In this document: positions 45,817-55,592 of the stretch, one piece after another | Numbering within the stretch: position 1 is the stretch's first letter | Layout of the letters: the number at the start of each line of letters is the position of its first letter | NCBI GenBank assembly: GCA_002682825.1 | Contig: NOKP01000011.1 | Coordinates: 806,420-870,419, forward strand | Length of the DNA: 64,000 nt | DNA from: Neonectria sp. B-13 | Taxonomy: Eukaryota; Ascomycota; Sordariomycetes; Hypocreales; Nectriaceae | Reading direction: 5' to 3' | Position numbers and translations under genes: made by a program | The notes under the pieces: generated by a model | Told to the model about the DNA's origin: nothing | Databases searched by the model: none | Seen by the model: only the letters and a program-made list of their open reading frames with translations

Positions 45817-47373
45817 TCAAGAGTCGGCGTGCCCCAATGCAACTTGAATCCATTGCCACAACCTCTTGTCTGCGAGAAAGCTTCGATTGATTTCCGACAT
45901 CACTGTCAACTTCCTTGCAACGGCAAGTCTATCAGTCGCATCAGCTTTTCCGCTGCCAAATGCGGCATCCTCGACCTGCTTTAAATCCTCCCCTGAGAGG
46001 TCTTCCTCGCTCAGTTCATCAAGAAGCTGTCTGTTATCGTCCTGCGCAGCTCGCTCGTGGAAGAGCCGAGGGATGTCTGCCCCTTCATCATGCGCCTGGT
46101 ACACAAGTTGGTACAGGGCTCGAAAGAGCTTATAGTCTTGTATGGAAAGCATGCGCACTAACCGAGAAAAATGCCACATCCTATCGGCTTTCTCCCAACA
46201 ATCTGGTTCGATTTGGGATCGCTGGCTCCATCCCGACCTGAAGGCAGCGATGAGCGACTCTGAGGGTGGCGATGATGAGCTGCCTAGTCCTGGTGTGGCG
46301 AGCAGCTCAGTAATAGGACCTGTTGTTGTAGAACCCCAATCAATAATACACGTGACGTTGAAATTCTCGTCAACAAATATATTGCCGAGATGGAGGTCCG
46401 GATGGGAGAGTGTAAACTCAACATTAGCAGAAGAAAGATGGGGAATCATTTCGCGCAGGAATTGGCCGGCGATACAATAAGAAAGCCGATTCTTGCTATT
46501 TTCAAGCCTTTCGCCGATTGCCATAAAGTCGTTCCACCGGTTCACTGCCGATTTGTAGCTAGTCCAATCAGGATATTCGGAATGATCGGGGATTGGTGCA
46601 AAAAAGGCGTGAGGCGAGAGTGAAAGCTCTTTGGCATGAGAGATAAAGACCGAGATAAGAGAGTCTAAATACTGGCTCTCAATCGAAAAAGGGCCGCGGT
46701 CTACGCTATCAAGCGAGTCCCTCCATTGCCATAGAAGTACTGGAGAGAGGCACTCCCCGACTGAGAAGTCGCCATTGCAATCTTCGAAAATTGATCCAAT
46801 TTGTTTAAAGTGAATCCCTGACAACTGTGCCATTATGACCCCAAGCTGGTTCATAACTTTCTCTCTGCGCTGATTTGAGAGAGGCAGGAGTGGGCGTAGT
46901 AATGGATATCCTAGTGTTTGGCGAGCAATTTCGGTCCAGTCATACTCTGATAGAGCACGGCCGAAGGCCTTGCTCATGAGGATATATGGTACCCCGATAT
47001 CATTATCACACGAACCACTAAGAGAAGTCAATACTAAAATAAGTGTGATACGGGAAGACAAAGCTAACTTAAACGAGTAGACTTCTGGAACTGGAACTGA
47101 GCTATTCGCCTTGAGATACTTCAATGTAGAAGCTTCGCTGACCAACATCTTGGAAGCGGAGTCTTGAGAAAGTATCGTACTGGAACCCGTGCGCGGGGAT
47201 CGAAAGACCCATTCAGTCCCATCATCAAATGAGATAAAGATAACCCAATTTAGGCTGCCAGTTTTCGGTGCCTTCGATATATCGCACGTGCATGACCGGC
47301 CTTTAAGGGCTTCCGAAAGAGACAGAAGGGCATCAAGATTGAATTTTGCATATGAGAAGATCATTTCTATCAT
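45817..47373 (-). CDS. APH-like phosphotransferase family protein
   Basis: The frame is open for 518 codons, but 57 bases (47074..47018) have the look of an intron: GTTTAA donor, TTGAC lariat site and CTCTTAG acceptor. Being a multiple of three, the intron does not break the frame. Splicing gives 499 residues and joins PVPEVYS directly to GSCDNDIGVPYILMSKA, as in the family. Motifs: an N-lobe with EWVFRSP, hinge GVPYILMSK, catalytic loop LSHPDLHLGNIFVD with the canonical HxDxxxxN, and CIIDWGSTTTGP with the second metal Asp. The canonical loop makes it more standard than the DDFR.GN genes at 2 and 23772. The C-terminal 110 residues are helical and acidic. Substrate unknown; probably cytosolic. 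Confidence 0.85.
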   Translation of the reverse strand: MIEMIFSYAKFNLDALLSLSEALKGRSCTCDISKAPKTGSLNWVIFISFDDGTEWVFRSPRTGSSTILSQDSASKMLVSEASTLKYLKANSSVPVPEVYSFKLALSSRITLILVLTSLSGSCDNDIGVPYILMSKAFGRALSEYDWTEIARQTLGYPLLRPLLPLSNQRREKVMNQLGVIMAQLSGIHFKQIGSIFEDCNGDFSVGECLSPVLLWQWRDSLDSVDRGPFSIESQYLDSLISVFISHAKELSLSPHAFFAPIPDHSEYPDWTSYKSAVNRWNDFMAIGERLENSKNRLSYCIAGQFLREMIPHLSSANVEFTLSHPDLHLGNIFVDENFNVTCIIDWGSTTTGPITELLATPGLGSSSSPPSESLIAAFRSGWSQRSQIEPDCWEKADRMWHFSRLVRMLSIQDYKLFRALYQLVYQAHDEGADIPRLFHERAAQDDNRQLLDELSEEDLSGEDLKQVEDAAFGSGKADATDRLAVARKLTVMSEINRSFLADKRLWQWIQVALGHADS

Positions 47374-47946
47374 ATTTGCGAATGTTTTGTTTGAGTTGAA
47401 AGGGTGGGTAAGTGAGTGAATGAATCATGCGTGTCACAGCTCATGACGTGGTCAGGCGGTCTGCGCGGCAGAATAACGGAACGGGCTGATCTAGAAGACG
47501 GTCAAAAGGTCGTTTCGGAGGCTATGAAGATCGAAGTGGAAGGCCACATTGGTTTTTCCTCTGCTTGTTTAATGGTATTGTTAGAAGAACAGAGGGTTTC
47601 TAGTCGCAAATGCTTGAGAGAATTGGGCAGGCATGGAATGGTTCGCGAATCAGTATGTTAGCTGGAAATAATATCAAGGCAAAGCAGGCCTGACGCAGCG
47701 CGCAAATTCAATCGTCCAAGAGGAACTCACTCGAAGAACTCGCAATGAACGCTGCTTCATGTGGGGAACTTTTGTGAGGAGGAACAAGTCGATTTCAAAA
47801 GGACGGACCGAAGGCAACAAGAGTCTATGGCAGTGTCCTCCAACGAGAAGCCACCATCTCTATTTGTTATGGTGAAGCGTTTTTGTTTTGCTTACGAGTG
47901 TGCAAATTTCTGCTAGATCAACACAGGTTGCCTGGGAACTGCTACC
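47374..47946. other. Intergenic region
   Basis: Probably the promoter of the APH-like gene on the minus strand. No other feature recognised. Confidence 0.45.
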
Positions 47947-48310
47947 ATGCCTTTCAATCCACCGAAATCTCTGTCGCGTATCATCCATACAATCAATTCA
48001 ATCCTAGCAATGGCCTCACTGCAGCTCAAGCCATGCCGGCAGCCATTCAGCACCAGCGCCTTCCCCCACCAGCAAATCTTCTTCCTGCACCCCGGGTATC
48101 CCGACAACCACAACCTCCTTTTCATTCTGCAAGCGCTCGACGGCGGTGGTGTCCACCGCGAGACGGCACACGCTGCGTGCGCCATCCTTGCCGACTGTCG
48201 CCGGGATGGGTTGCTGTCGACGAGCAAAGAGGGGACGAGGATACCCGATGGACGAGATGATGTTCTTCGCAACCAGCGATACTGCTTTCGCATACAAGAC
48301 GGTATGCATC
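47947..48310 (+). pseudogene. N-terminal fragment of a fungal HNH-type gene
   Basis: The frame reads FLHPGYPDNHNLLFILQALD, GGGVHRETAHAACAILADCR and RDGLLSTSKEG, then RNQRYCFRIQD. I recall this as the region that precedes the HNH domain in fungal PF13391 proteins (HPGY.....LL.L.ALDGGGIH..TA..AC.I(I/L)A....DG.LS). A GTATGC donor follows IQD at about 48301, but the expected downstream region (FREWRFPH and the HNH box) was not found in the next kilobase. The gene is therefore truncated here. An HNH-box fragment of the same family lies at 41144..41850. Confidence 0.5.
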
Positions 48311-49183
48311 TGCCTCACTGTGTGGAATGGGTTGTTGTGCAAAAAACCGGTGCCTTCTATTGATAGGCTTCAATAGGCGGCCAACCTTATCGTTTGAAAA
48401 CTTGGCGTGGTTCTCCCCAGTCATGCACATGTTCTGCGCCCCTCGAATGGCCTTGAAACGCTACCCGATTTTGAGTGCCCGTTGGTCTCTTTGCCCGAAG
48501 CCAGGTGGAATATCGTCAGACCGACTAACATTAGAAAGAGCTGGTCTTGCCAGAACCCTAAAAGTCTGTCAATATACTTACACCACATGGTCAACTCACC
48601 TTAGACATCGCCTTCCTAGGCAGTGGCTGGGCCGTACTTAACTCCACTGGGCTATGAGACATCGCACGGGAATCGAACCCGCTCCCCGATACCACTACCT
48701 CGCATTGAAGCGGTGAGTAGATACTCGGGGCGACCAGGTGCCGAGGCACCAACGACGTTTTAGGGGGGTTTTCACCCATCAAGGAACCAGGTTTTCACAC
48801 ACCAAGGAATCGAGTTTTCACCCATAAAGGAATCAGGTTTTCACCCACCAAGGAATCGAGTTTTCGCCCATCAAGGAATCAGGTTTTCACCTATCAAGGA
48901 ATAAGAAGAGGGTGGGCTTTCGCCCATCCACCAATTGAGGTTTGCCGTTCTGACGGAAGGGGCCTTGCAATATGGTTTGGTCGGAGGCGACCTGTATTCT
49001 TACGAAAGGAGTCGGCTCCTATCGGCGGCTCGAGCATCGTTTGCTACTGCTCATTCTCATTTTCTTAGTCGTCCAGAAAGTACTCGTCGTCGCTATCCTC
49101 GTTGTTCTGGTTCTCGTCCTCGTCTTTCGGGAATCCCATCGCGCTCCCATGTCAGAGTGTCCCGCGACAAAAGAGAAGGCTCT
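48311..49183. other. Intergenic region with a minisatellite
   Basis: Contains a sequence with a tRNA T-arm-like/B-box motif near 48668-48690 (rejected as a tRNA, see below) and the 23-base minisatellite. No gene recognised. Confidence 0.45.
48767..48904. repeat. 23-base minisatellite, six copies
   Basis: Six head-to-tail units of exactly 23 bases of the form (G/A)GTTTTCACCCATCAAGGAATC, with alternate units starting GG and AG, so pairs form a 46-base higher-order unit. There is no spacer variation and no protein-like frame. Confidence 0.85.
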
Positions 49184-49843
49184 TCAAGAGTCGAAGGGAT
49201 TGCGGGCGGCGGTGCCATGAGCCAGAGTGGGTTGGGCAGGGAGATTGACAGTAGCGGTGGTGGGAGCGGTGGTCACAAGAGTTACGATGGTTGGAGTGGT
49301 GGTCGTAAGAGTTATGATGGCAGGAGCGGTGGTCGTAAGAGTTACGATGGTGGGAGCGGTGGTCGTTAGAGCCGCGATGGTGGGAGCTGTGGCGGGAGTG
49401 GCGGGAGCGACGGTGGCCAGAGCGGCCTCCCGCGTACTCGAGGAGCTTGGGGTATACTAAGGTTTGCATTAGCAGTGCTAGAAACAGAAAGCAAAGGACA
49501 AGGAGTAGATCCGTAGACTAACCGCAACCCTGCTTGCTCGGTCGATTCTGACCCGACGGCCGTGGAACTCGTAGTTCTTGAGGTCAACCTCAGCCGTCTT
49601 GACATCGGGCCGCTGGGTGAACCCAAGCATCATCCAGCCCAAATGGCGAGTCGGGTTGCTGGACTGGGCCGAGGACGGCGGCCAGAGGAAGATGACGGAG
49701 TCGGGCTTGGTGAGCTTAGCCCGGATGTCGGCCTCGAATGCGGCCCGAGTGGCCGTGAAGGCAATACCACGGGCGACGAGAAGGCGTCGGTTCTTCCGGA
49801 AGCCCTTGATCTGATCCTCCCACTGCGTGTTGTGAGGTGCCAT
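49184..49843 (-). CDS. RRM-domain protein with a repetitive tail (3' structure uncertain)
   Basis: The first exon, 49843 to 49523, encodes an RNA-recognition-motif-like domain: RRLLVARGIAF fits RNP2 and HLGWMMLGFTQ sits at the RNP1 position, followed by AEVDLKNYEFHGRRVRIDRA as the last strand. Beyond it a GTTAGT donor at 49522 and a CTTAG acceptor ending at 49457 (66-base intron) would join a Thr/Ala/Pro-rich tail (TTTAPTIVTL-type units) ending at a TGA at 49184. A different splice phase would give a His/Ser/Arg-rich tail instead, so the tail is not settled. The tail is encoded across the 30-base minisatellite. RRM proteins bind single-stranded RNA; the role here is unknown. Confidence 0.55.
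49265..49384. repeat. 30-base minisatellite, four copies
   Basis: Four tandem units of 30 bases with the core AGCGGTGGTCGTAAGAGTTA plus CGATGGTGGG, followed by shorter GGGAGC/GGCGGGAG units to about 49410. Because 30 is divisible by three, all frames it crosses show ten-residue periodicity: GGRKSYDG-type on the plus strand, TTTAP- or SYDHRS-type on the minus strand. Confidence 0.85.
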
Positions 49844-49894
49844 TCTGCTTAATGGGTTAGTCACCGTTAGGTTTTGCCAGCGCATGGAGGTCAA

Positions 49895-50379
49895 CTCGCC
49901 GAACTGAGTGATACTTACTCTATTTTCGGCTCAACGACTCCTGTTGTCTCGAGTTTATTTGTGAAGAAATGATTTGTGAAGATGTCGTAGCGGTGGTTGA
50001 AAACTCGTTGTTTGTTGTTTAATGGCTGGTCATTGAATACGTGCTCATGAAAGGGGAGGTGTGCTCGAAAATGTGGTGGGGGACTTAGATAGGGCAACAG
50101 TAACCCGCTATCAACCCTAACGCCCCACAAAAGTTTGGGCCATTCTTAATTGGTCAGAGCTGGCACAATCCGACCATTCTTAGGATCTGAACAGGCTCTG
50201 CCCCGCCCCGGTGTTAGGCCTCTACCTTTTGCCATATCTTGGCCACTTTTGACACCATCACCACAATCTTCACACATCGTTCTCACAAACTTCTTCGCGA
50301 CACAAGCAATCAAGAAACACCGAGCGACTCTACTATCACTACTGCAATGGAGTCTATCGCAGCGCAACCAGGCCACCGC
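49895..50379. other. Divergent intergenic region
   Basis: Lies between the RRM gene (minus) and the DEAH helicase relic (plus). It likely holds the leader and promoter of both. No separate feature seen. Confidence 0.45.
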
Positions 50380-51897
50380 GGCCCAAGTCCAGCGTCTTGA
50401 AGACGCAACTCAAAACCCGCTGACCGGAAATGTGAGGCCCCACGGTCACGACCACATTCTTCAAGGCCGTCGCCGCTTGCCGGTCTACGGGCGATACCAA
50501 GAGATTCTCGACAAGTATCACCAGTCTCAGGTGGTGGTTCTGTCGAGCGAGACCGGCTCGGGCAAGTCGACCCAGGTCCCCCAGCTGCTTGTCTACGACG
50601 AGTATGCAAGTGGCCTCCAGATCGCCTGCACCCAGCCACGCCGACTAGCCGCGAGAGAGCTCGCTAGCCGCGTTGCCGACGAAATGGGGGTCGTCCTGGG
50701 CGAGGAAGTTGGCTACAAGATCCGCGGCGAGTAAATGGTTAACAACAACCAGAAGAAGACTCGGCTCGCCTACCTGACCGAGGGCGTCCTCCTTCGGCAG
50801 CTAAGCTCTGACAAGAACCTGTCGGCGTGCGCATGCGTGATCACCGACGAAGCCCACGAGCGGACTGTCGATCTCGACCTGTTGCTGGCGCTGCTGAAGA
50901 AGGTCGTAAGCCGTCGTAAGGATTTCAAGGCAGGCAGGCGCCTTACCATCCCTCCAATTCACTGGTCGTCCGTCTGACCTAGCTGACATTGATCATGACA
51001 GGTGGTCATCATGTCGGCAACGATGGATGCGAAGTTATTCCAGGAGTACTTCAATAACTGCCCACTGGTCCACGTCGTCGGCCGCAATTTTGACGTCCAG
51101 GTTCTTAATACGGCCCCTGTGGAAGCCGGGCCAAGCTTCGTCGTTCTTGATGCGGGCGTCGTGGTAAATATCCATGAGAATGACAAGCCAGGCCACATCC
51201 TGGTATTTCTTCCTGGGGAAGATGAGATCCACCAAGTCTGTAGGCTGGTCCGTCAATATGCCAGTGACCTTGACGTCTTCCCTTAGTACTCGGCACTGTC
51301 AGCCAGCGATCAGAGGCTGGCCCTGAACTCGTCTGGTCCAAACCGAAAGTGCATCGTGTCGACCAACGTTGCAGAGACCAGTCTAACCATCGATAACGTC
51401 GTCTACGTTGTCGATACCGGATTGTCGAAACAGTTGATCTTCAACCCCCGTCTCCGCCTGAACATGCTTGAGCTACGGCCGATCTCCCAGGCATCAGCAG
51501 ACAACACTTTCCCCCTCCCACGCCCGTTACTGATATTGCCAAAACAGGGGATTCCTGAAAGACGACGCCGCGTCCACTCCGTCAGGCCGCCTCGCCTCGA
51601 TATGTCCACTGGACCTAATCTGGTACCGAGCCATCGAAGTCGGTGCGAAGCTTGGTTGCGCTATGGACATCCTCGATATCGCCCTGCTGTGCAGCTCCCA
51701 GGCGCCCAGCTGAACATCGGCAAGTTGCAGACCTGGCCAGGACAGCATTTGTACACCCGCTGTCTAACCACCTCACCCTCGCAAACGCCTTCAACGCCGA
51801 TATGACGAACGCCGAATACACCGGCAAGGAAATGGCCTCAAATTCGACCTTGGCGACTGGAGGAAAGGCATTTGATATCTGTATGATACCGGAGTAG
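50380..51897 (+). pseudogene. Disrupted DEAH-box RNA helicase (Prp43/Prp22 type)
   Basis: Blocks in order: AQVQRLEDATQNPLTG, then ETGSGKSTQVPQ (motif I), TQPRRLAARELASRVADEMG (Ia), GYKIRGE, then a TAA stop at 50732, then MVNNNQKKTRLAYLTEGVLL, ITDEAHERTVD (II, DEAH), and after a probable 71-base GC-AG or damaged intron VIMSATMDA (III). GHILVFLPGEDEI follows, then a TAG at 51284, YSALSASDQ, KCIVSTNVAETSLTIDN (V) and YVVDTGLSKQ. Motif VI (QRxGRxGR) is missing after QASA. HPLSNHLTLANAFNA-like sequence marks a remnant of the HA2 region. With two in-frame stops and the loss of motif VI this cannot make an active helicase. Confidence 0.8.
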
Positions 51898-52039
51898 GAA
51901 ATATCGGACGTCCGCCCGTCGACGGGCATATTTACCGAGACTCCCGGCGCATCCAAGGCACAACGGCCATCAGCGGCACCAGCCATGCAGAGTGGTCGAA
52001 AGTCGACGATGAGGTAACAAGGCACGTGCGCAGAGGAGT

Positions 52040-52213
52040 CAGCACGACTATCACGACCTGCACGAGCACGTCAACTCGCTTTACAGGCGCTGCCACGAGG
52101 AGATTGCGGTGCTGCTGAACAGCATGGCGATTCTGGAGTCGGATAAGGCCATCAACCAGGCGACGTCGCTGGTCTTCAACCTCGTGCCCATTTCGTTCGC
52201 GTCATCGTTCTAG
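52040..52213 (+). pseudogene. Fragment of a CorA-like Mg2+ transporter protein
   Basis: A 58-codon frame reads DLHEHVNSLYRRCHEEIAVL followed by LNSMAILESDKAINQAT and NLVPISFASSF before a TAG. It resembles the region just ahead of the first membrane helix in fungal CorA-type transporters, where a long helix ends in (M)AILES.KAI.QA(T) and leads into LAFIFIPL(S/T)F..S(F/V)FGM. The pore motif GMN is not reached. Only this piece is present, adjacent to the helicase relic but unrelated to it. Confidence 0.5.
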
Positions 52214-52231
52214 CTAGGATGGCTTCATAGC

Positions 52232-52507
52232 GTGTGGTTATACATAGTTAAAAGCAAGATTTCCTTTTTTTATTATTATAAACCTTCCTTTTATACACAC
52301 CTGCCTGGCACCTGCCGAGGCGGAAATGGCACCTGGAGATGGCACCTGGCGGCCATCTGGCGGCACCTGCCACAAACCTTCACATTTCTAACTTTTCCTC
52401 TCTCTCTCTCACCTTCTCTTCTTCTTTTTCATCCTCATCCTTTCTCCCAACACCGCTCTTTACGAAAGCTCTCCGCACAGCCTCATCATCAGAATTACCA
52501 GCCCAAT
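52232..52507 (+). promoter_or_regulatory. Putative promoter/leader of the HNH gene with CT-rich tract
   Basis: The frame is open but reads as non-conserved leader. A pyrimidine-rich run (about 52383-52445, CTTTTCCTCTCTCTCTCTC and following) lies about 65-125 bases upstream of the ATG at 52508, as in many fungal promoters. Short GGCACCTG repeats precede it. Confidence 0.35.
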
Positions 52508-54075
52508 ATGGCCGAGAACGCCCAGAAAAGCGTCGATGCGTTCTTGGTTCACTACTCTGATCGAAAGGATGAAATCGCCGCCCTTATTAAATTTGCCTCT
52601 GCTCGCCCGCCCTTTGAGAAACCTCTTGACCTCGTTCCCGGTGACGAGCTCGAGCGACGCACGTCCACGCTTGAGAGGATTCTAGAAGGACAAAAGACTT
52701 TCCGCTTGGATCCTGAATGGAACTTTACGGCCCTACAATTTTCGGTTTTGATGACGGCGCCCCTCGCATATTTGGGCACTTCTTCCTCGTCTAATTTGGC
52801 GTATTCGTTTGACCAATTTGATTCACTGGTCAACCACTGTGAGCACATCACCCCTTCCTTAGCTTGGTTTGAAGTGCATGTGATTGATGAATACTAGTTT
52901 TCGCGAGACAGAGCTCTGGAGACACAGCTCGTTCGATGGCGAATTCATCCAAGAAGAGGGCTCGTGGGGCAGCCACCAGCGAGCCTGCCATGTCGACAGT
53001 GCCGGGTGCTGAGAAAGAGCTCAATCCTACAGTTCCTCCAGTTCCTCCAGTTCCTCCAGTTTCTCCACGCGAACCTACTAAGACCCGAGTTACCCGTAAC
53101 AAGACCCAAATCAGCGATTGTCTTAAATACGATCAGGCATGTTGTATTGTGACGGGATCTCGCGATCCTCAAGTCTGCCACATCGTTCCGTTTACCTGGA
53201 ACAATACAATCGATAATCTTCAGAAGACCAAGAAAGTACTCCCCGCTATTGCTCACTGCCTTGTTCCCGGATCAGCACAGATGATGGGACATCTCAATAC
53301 CAGTCTTGGGGTTTCGGACAAGGCATGGAATATGGTGTCCCTCAGCCCAACGCTTCATACTTGGTGGGGAAAGGGATACTTTGGGTTTAAGTATCAGGGA
53401 ATCACCCCTGTCGCAAGCGACCCAGGGCTGTCTAACATACTGCTTCAATTTCGCTGGATGCCTCGGGCTTTGGAGCAGGATGCAGCGCGACGAATCCGCC
53501 TGGGTGGGCAAATGGATGAACCGAAGGAGTTTTTGGACCAACTCCATCACTACTACGGCAACGGGATGAAGCCTGGATGTGGGGACGAAGAATGCAAAGT
53601 GTGTTTGAAAACCCGTGGCGTTGCTGCAGTTCACATTAACACATTCCGCCCTGTTCGATCTGGCTCGCTTATTACAGTCAGACGGCCCACCGATTCAGCC
53701 CACCAATTCCGGACGATGATCGACATACAGTGGGCAATTATCCAGGCTGCAGCTATTTCCGGCGCAGCCCAGGCGATTGAGCTTCGTCGAGGATCATCCG
53801 ATGATGACGAGAGCGTTGGTGGTTACGACAGGATCATGCAGTGGAGGGAAGAGGTGGTGCCAGGGCACAAAGAGTATCAAGGTCTAGAGCCCAACACCTA
53901 GGAGGAGGAGGCTCTGGCACCTCTTCAGCCAAGCAAGAACTTGCTGCCCTTGAGACTTGCCGATGCCAAGACAAAATCCCAAACGACATCGCCAGAGAAA
54001 TCACCAGTTCGGGCTCCCCTCACCGCGCAGCAAAAGAAGGCAGCCGAGAACGTTCCTCCCGAGAGTCTCGTTTGA
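52508..54075 (+). pseudogene. HNH endonuclease-domain gene interrupted by stops
   Basis: An N-terminal frame starts at 52508 (MAENAQKSVDAFLVHYSDRK) and runs to a TAG at 52895. Beyond that TAG the same frame continues with FSRDRALETQLVRWR, which looks like coding sequence. It then shifts to the frame of 52936, which carries ANSSKKRARG, PVPPVPPVPPV repeats, CLKYDQACCIVTGSRDPQVCHIVPF (HNH box with H of CHIV), NMVSLSPTLHTWWGKGYFGF and a Cys cluster CGDEECKVC. A TAG at 53899 precedes EEEALAPLQ and an open tail to TGA at 54075. Alternative: a 38-base intron (52881..52918) would join both frames, but that is unusually short. Family PF13391, fungal type; function unknown. Confidence 0.65.
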
Positions 54076-54392
54076 ACATACTAAAACGGGCTGGATGCAT
54101 GCAGCGGAAGGTTTAATTACGTAGTGTCTAGCTAAGCTCTGCCGCGATTAAGAACGCTGTGTCTTAAAATACTCTCTCTACTCTGTTCAGGAGTCCCCAA
54201 CCCTTCCAAAAAAAATTAAGCCCAAGCCTGAATGACTGCAACCCAGTTGGCAGCGAAGTTACCGCCGAGTGACCGAGCAAGTAAACGAAGAGGCACTAAA
54301 AGTGAGTTGACTTCCACTTTGTAGAGAAAATGGCTTCTCGTTTTGAGGGAGTAAGAGGCGTCGTAAAAGGCGCCCAACCGAGTATTTGTTCA
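54076..54392. other. Intergenic region
   Basis: No feature recognised in these 317 bases. Confidence 0.45.
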
Positions 54393-54926
54393 TCAGCAAC
54401 AGGTAGCCCATGAAACGAACGGGTAACACTTACAGGGGTGATACACCCAACTCTGCGATCCGTGGATGATGTAATACCTGCCGTTGAGCTCTGCTTGGTA
54501 GTAGACGTCGGCCAATGCAAAGCTCAGCCGTCGTTGGCGGAGATAACCCATCGTTACGTGCTCTCGCGTCGTGTCCGGCTCAAGGAACCGGATCTTGCAG
54601 ATAGCACCATCAATAACCCATACTGCTGAGGCCTCCCCAGCATCGTGGATCAACCGGATGTGGCTCCTGGAGGGGAGAGGTCTAGACGGCGGTGCCGGGT
54701 CCGGGGCGTCGGAAATGGTGTAGAAAGATCCTTGGCCGTTGCTCCACGTGGGCACAGATTGAGCAGAAGGGACCGATGTTCGCGTGAGGAGGATTCGCTC
54801 GTCAATGAGCCACGAGTTGGCGTCGATTTCGCGGATCGATTTGTTGAGGGGACGAGCCTTGCCCTGCCTAACAAGGTTCACCGCCTCATTGATAGACAGC
54901 GCCTTTGTGATGTTGCTTTGGGGCAT
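54393..54926 (-). pseudogene. N-terminal fragment of an APH-like kinase
   Basis: From the ATG at 54926 the frame reads MPQSNITKALSINEAVNLVR, then WVIDGAICKIRFLEPDT, TREHVTMGYLRQRRLSFALA and DVYYQAELNGRYYII. This follows the N-lobe of a fungal kinase subfamily I recall by the sequence (S/T)REH(V/I)T(L/M)(E/G)YL....(S/W)F.(I/L)P.VYY.AE..GRYYII(L)SR. After YYII it diverges and ends in a stop at 54393 (GTAAGT donor at 54433). The catalytic loop and the rest of the C-lobe are absent from the flank. It is a different subfamily from the DDFR.GN genes. Confidence 0.55.
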
Positions 54927-55592
54927 TTTAAAGATTGGGATTTCAGTTGAGACTTTTGTTGAGGTCGGTGCTGAAGAAAGTTTAAAACACCTGTCTGTGA
55001 CAGCTGGGATATGGAAATTTATAAAGCTATAAAGATGCACATCTATTCTTAAAGAGATTAATATTATACTATCCTTCTAGCTAGCTATATATGTAAATAT
55101 ACTAATATTAATATTATAAAAAACAGAAATACCTATTAATAGAGATTAAAAGCGCTATTCTTAAATATTTCTTTATCTTTAATTTTATAGTCTTTTATTT
55201 AATCCTTCTTTAGTATAACTTTACAATGAAGTATATTTATAAAAAGTATTTAGGCCGACTGAGACAAAAATCAGGACTGTAGGTTTATAGCAAATCAAGT
55301 CTATTTCAAACGGGTCGCGGTCTCTCATCTCATCCTAAGTTCTCTGATACAATGATTCATGGTAATCACAGTAGGTGAAAGGATTGTAAAGAAAAAGGTT
55401 GATTCTCTATCATTAATTAATTGGTTGGGGCTTGTGGTCTTAAGGACAAGCCTCATGCGATCACTCTTGACCACGTGACAGAACTTACAGCAGCTCAAAG
55501 GCCGCCGCATGCATTATTCTCCCAGCAAACAATCAATCCAAATGCCGTCTCTCCCCTAATCGCATGGGATTGTCCTTCAGAAATCGGTTCCA
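54927..55592. other. AT-rich intergenic region
   Basis: Bases 55040-55260 are strongly AT-rich (TA-rich words such as AATATTAATATTATA), unlike the flanks, and hold no gene. This fits a RIP-mutated repeat, but no partner copy is in the window. Confidence 0.5.

Noticed and set aside
45817..47373. Antibiotic resistance function for APH-like genes
   Set aside because: The fold is shared by many fungal kinases with unknown substrates; no residue pattern specific for aminoglycosides was seen.
48640..48735. tRNA-like sequence with a T-arm and B-box motif (GGTTCGATTCC on the minus strand)
   Set aside because: The T-arm can pair, but I could not find a matching acceptor stem, and the A-box-like TAGCCCAGTGG lies on the wrong side of the B box. 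At best it is a tRNA-derived repeat fragment.
48767..48904. CRISPR-like array
   Set aside because: Units are contiguous with no unique spacers, the genome is eukaryotic, and no cas genes are present.
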